Part shown: positions 62,317 through 64,000 of the stretch, piece after piece
Layout: every line of letters begins with the position of its first letter
How positions within the stretch are numbered: position 1 is the stretch's first letter
DNA from: Bdellovibrionales bacterium
Lineage (GTDB): Bacteria > Bdellovibrionota > Bdellovibrionia > Bdellovibrionales > JAMPXM01
Direction: 5' to 3'
DNA length: 64,000 nt
Assembly (NCBI GenBank): GCA_016713885.1
Contig: JADJOF010000006.1
Span: 124,001-188,000, forward strand
Program-made: the position numbers and the translations under genes
Notes under the pieces: generated by a model
Database searches by the model: none
Seen by the model: the letters and a program-made list of their open reading frames with translations, nothing else
Told to the model about the DNA's origin: nothing

Positions 62317-62979
62317 TTACTGAGTTCGCGAACAGGACATTCCAAGCGTCGCCGTCTCTTTGGCTTTGGCCGAGTCGACGGGATACAGATAGGTGATTCC
62401 CATCTGATCGTCCGTTTGGAGGCGAATTTCATCGCCGGATTGGAAGTAGGACATCACCGACTTGGTTATTTCCTGTGGGTGATCGAGCCCCAGGCAGTGG
62501 CCGATCTCATGAGTGACCGCGGTCACAAAAGTTTTGGCTTTTTCAAAAACCTGAGCTTTGAGCTTGATCGAACAGCTTGTGACTTGACCGCCAGTTCGCG
62601 CTTGCTGGGCTTCTCCGCCGGAGGAGGCGCCGTTGGGGTCTGCTTCTTCGATTGTGATTGTTCGTTGCGCGGAGTTTGCGGAGAAATCCGTATCGGATTG
62701 TCCTGCGAGAACGAGGAACGAAGCGTTGACGCCATTGTAGTCGTTGAAAATCGAGGTCATTAAATTGTCGATGGAAACTGTGGTCGAGCCGGACGATGGA
62801 TCTGTTGCTGGCAAATCATTCTCAATTGTGCGACTGCCGTAGGGGTAGACGACAAAGATTTTCGAAGTGGCAGTGGTGGACTTATCGAGTGGCCATTGAT
62901 TGCCCGATGGGAAGACGCGAAATCCGAAACTCACAAAAGCCGCCAGTCCTAAGAAAACAAATGTTTTTTTAGAAGCCAT
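62317..62979 (-). CDS. Matrixin-like zinc metalloprotease
   Basis: An exported protease of 220 residues. Signal segment (about 5-22), then a matrixin-type domain with the zinc site HEIGHCLGLDH (residues about 160-170) and the Met turn in KSVMSYFQSGD, plus a C-terminal YLYPVD that is common in the matrixins. Two Cys: CSIKL and the Cys in the zinc motif, and a third near the end. It lies upstream of or overlaps with the barrel gene at 62969 by 11 bp (coupled). It is unrelated in sequence to the metzincin lipoprotein at 37 kb apart from the zinc motif. Confidence 0.9.
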   Translation of the reverse strand: MASKKTFVFLGLAAFVSFGFRVFPSGNQWPLDKSTTATSKIFVVYPYGSRTIENDLPATDPSSGSTTVSIDNLMTSIFNDYNGVNASFLVLAGQSDTDFSANSAQRTITIEEADPNGASSGGEAQQARTGGQVTSCSIKLKAQVFEKAKTFVTAVTHEIGHCLGLDHPQEITKSVMSYFQSGDEIRLQTDDQMGITYLYPVDSAKAKETATLGMSCSRTQ

Positions 62980-63340
62980 AGCTTCCTCCTAGAACGCCCA
63001 CGCCTTGCGAAAAACCGGAGACGTCAAAGACGGTCGTGAGTTCTCCGCGAATTCCAATGCCGTACCAACTATACGAAAAACCAACCCCGCCGTAGAGTCC
63101 AATATTGTTCGAGTAGGCGAAGCCAAAAGTAGAGTAGGTGTGATCATTGAAGTCGAAAATTTTGTCGAATCCGTACGATGCCGGTGTCAGTTTTCCGAGT
63201 TCCCATTCTCCCCAGCCGACGCGAACGCTACCGGGAAAGGTGAAGGTTGTCGAGAATGCGGCCAAAGCGTGAAAGTCGCGCTGTTTGGCTTCGACCTGTG
63301 GAGAAAAAAGTAGGGCGATCAGCAGGAGCCACTTCACCAT
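62969..63340 (-). CDS. Small outer-membrane barrel-like protein
   Basis: A 123-residue protein: signal peptide MVKWLLLIALLFSPQVEA, then alternating strands (SVRVGWGEWELG, STFGFAYSNNIGLYGGVGF, GIGIRGELTTVFDV) and an aromatic C-terminus (GGSYGF). Eight strands or fewer are likely. The ATG at 63340 overlaps the stop of the preceding barrel gene (ATGGTGA), so translation is coupled. It also overlaps the next gene, a matrixin-like protease, by 11 bp. The longer frame upstream is the shadow of the previous gene. Confidence 0.7.
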   Translation of the reverse strand: MVKWLLLIALLFSPQVEAKQRDFHALAAFSTTFTFPGSVRVGWGEWELGKLTPASYGFDKIFDFNDHTYSTFGFAYSNNIGLYGGVGFSYSWYGIGIRGELTTVFDVSGFSQGVGVLGGSYGF

Positions 63341-63854
63341 ACAACCCCAAGCGATAAGCAGGTGTAGTCCTGATAAGCGAGCGCCGTGATATTGGCCAGT
63401 TGCGGAGGCCCCACATGGCATCGAGTCCGAGGTAGACTGAATCAAAGTAGATCCAATGCAGGCGAAGGGCGGGGCCAATGGCGAAGTCGTCTGACTTTGA
63501 TTCGGACGCCGCATTTTCGTCTTTGAATGAGCGAACGGTGTACATCGTGCCGAGGCCAAAGCCCGGTGAGATTCGACCGCCCCAGAAGGTGCCGTTGCCA
63601 AGAAGCCAATAGAGGGAAAGCTGATAGTTGGCCTGGTAGTAGTATTGATTCGCAACACCGGTGGAGGAACCGAATAGTCCATACTCTGATGTGGTGATGC
63701 CTGTTGCGATCGCGGGAACGAGCCTGCCGCCAGTCGCCGATGTCGAGCCGATTCCGAACTCGAGCGAGGCTTTTGCCGACGTGCCAAATAGAACGCCGAA
63801 CAAAACCCAGATGAACAGAGGTAAGATTCTTGGAGAGCTCACGGCTTGATTCAA
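63334..63854 (-). CDS. Outer-membrane barrel-like protein, one frameshift
   Basis: Signal peptide (about 8-29, LPLFIWVLFGVLFGTSAKA) then barrel-like strands (LEFGIGSTSATGGRLV, YYYQANYQLSLYWLLG). At a G4 run (63413-63416) the frame changes; with one more G the sequence continues as GPPQLANITALAYQDYTCLS and ends LGVVW at TGA 63334-63336, an aromatic end normal for barrels. Without the correction the frame continues to 63228 as low-quality sequence. The start is TTG at 63854 or GTG at 63842; neither has a strong ribosome site. Confidence 0.65.
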
Positions 63855-63974
63855 TCAGAACCAAATGCGGTACGGAAGGAGTATTTTGCTCAATACGAAC
63901 GAGATCGCGATTGACGGAACGGCGGCTCGACTGGATATTTTGTGTGTCGCAGAATCAGGCTTAGGGAGGTCAGC

Positions 63975-64000
63975 ATGGGTATCTTCAAATCGGGTTTCAT
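63975..64000 (+). CDS. Start of a gene cut by the window edge
   Basis: ATG at 63975 follows GGGAGG by five bases. Only eight codons are visible (MGIFKSGF). The strong ribosome site supports a real gene, but nothing can be said of the product. Confidence 0.6.

Noticed and set aside
63341..63787. Upstream half of the frame ending at 62969
   Set aside because: It is the shifted frame of the larger barrel gene; a signal peptide starts only at 63340.
1..64000. CRISPR arrays, rRNA, prophage
   Set aside because: No spaced direct repeats, rRNA-like segments or phage structural genes were seen on reading the window.

Overview
The window looks like chromosomal DNA of a free-living or predatory deltaproteobacterium-like organism, most plausibly Bdellovibrionota. 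The support is indirect: a CarD/CdnL regulator, two DUF4360 secreted proteins, an HD-GYP phosphodiesterase, a heme-binding chemoreceptor, a SpoIID-type peptidoglycan enzyme, many lipoproteins and small outer-membrane barrels, and housekeeping genes (queA, tgt, yajC, secDF, recJ, queC, lysS, recG, gltX, cysS, uvrB, uvrC) packed between them. No rRNA, CRISPR array, prophage or plasmid gene was seen.

Layout. 1-11.5 kb, mostly minus strand: a Ser/Thr kinase cut by the left edge, a winged-helix/FHA protein, lipoproteins, two DUF4360 proteins, an IS1595-type element (995 bp, perfect inverted repeats, 8-bp target duplication) inserted in codon 5 of a lipoprotein gene, and a three-gene group (UnbU-like membrane protein, DUF1702-like protein, membrane protein with a cyclase-like domain). 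11.7-21.7 kb: tRNA-Leu, two coupled small genes, then queA, tgt, yajC, secD, secF, recJ, a Lys/Ala-tailed protein, queC and a DUF366 gene, closed by a 26-bp-arm perfect palindrome. 21.7-31.9 kb: outer-membrane barrel, Nfu scaffold, class I aldolase, lysS, a rhodanese-fold lipoprotein, rhomboid protease, glycine-zipper protein, HD-GYP protein and recG. 32-46 kb: subtilisin, an HTTM pair, CarD, a metzincin lipoprotein, gltX, cysS, uvrB and a large lipoprotein. 46-50 kb: uvrC, whose 3' end is interrupted by an ISL3-type element. 50-64 kb: an NfeD / slipin / SpoIID set, a chemoreceptor, lipoproteins, a Xer recombinase, a ComM-like ATPase, tRNA-Cys followed by a compact three-hairpin structure, a VIT-type transporter with an in-frame TGA, a matrixin-like protease and two coupled barrels.

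A pattern cuts across the window. At least eight conserved genes (secD, rhodanese lipoprotein, subtilisin, gltX, uvrC twice, ISL3 transposase several times, the 56.8 kb lipoprotein, the last barrel) are broken by single-base shifts, mostly at short homopolymers, although the protein signal continues in the next frame. Because essential genes are hit, base-calling or assembly errors are the simplest explanation, and these genes are annotated over their full span with the break noted. The queuosine genes (queA, tgt, queC) and the Sec accessory genes (yajC, secD, secF) form the most coherent functional block. uvrB and uvrC with recG and recJ give a repair set.
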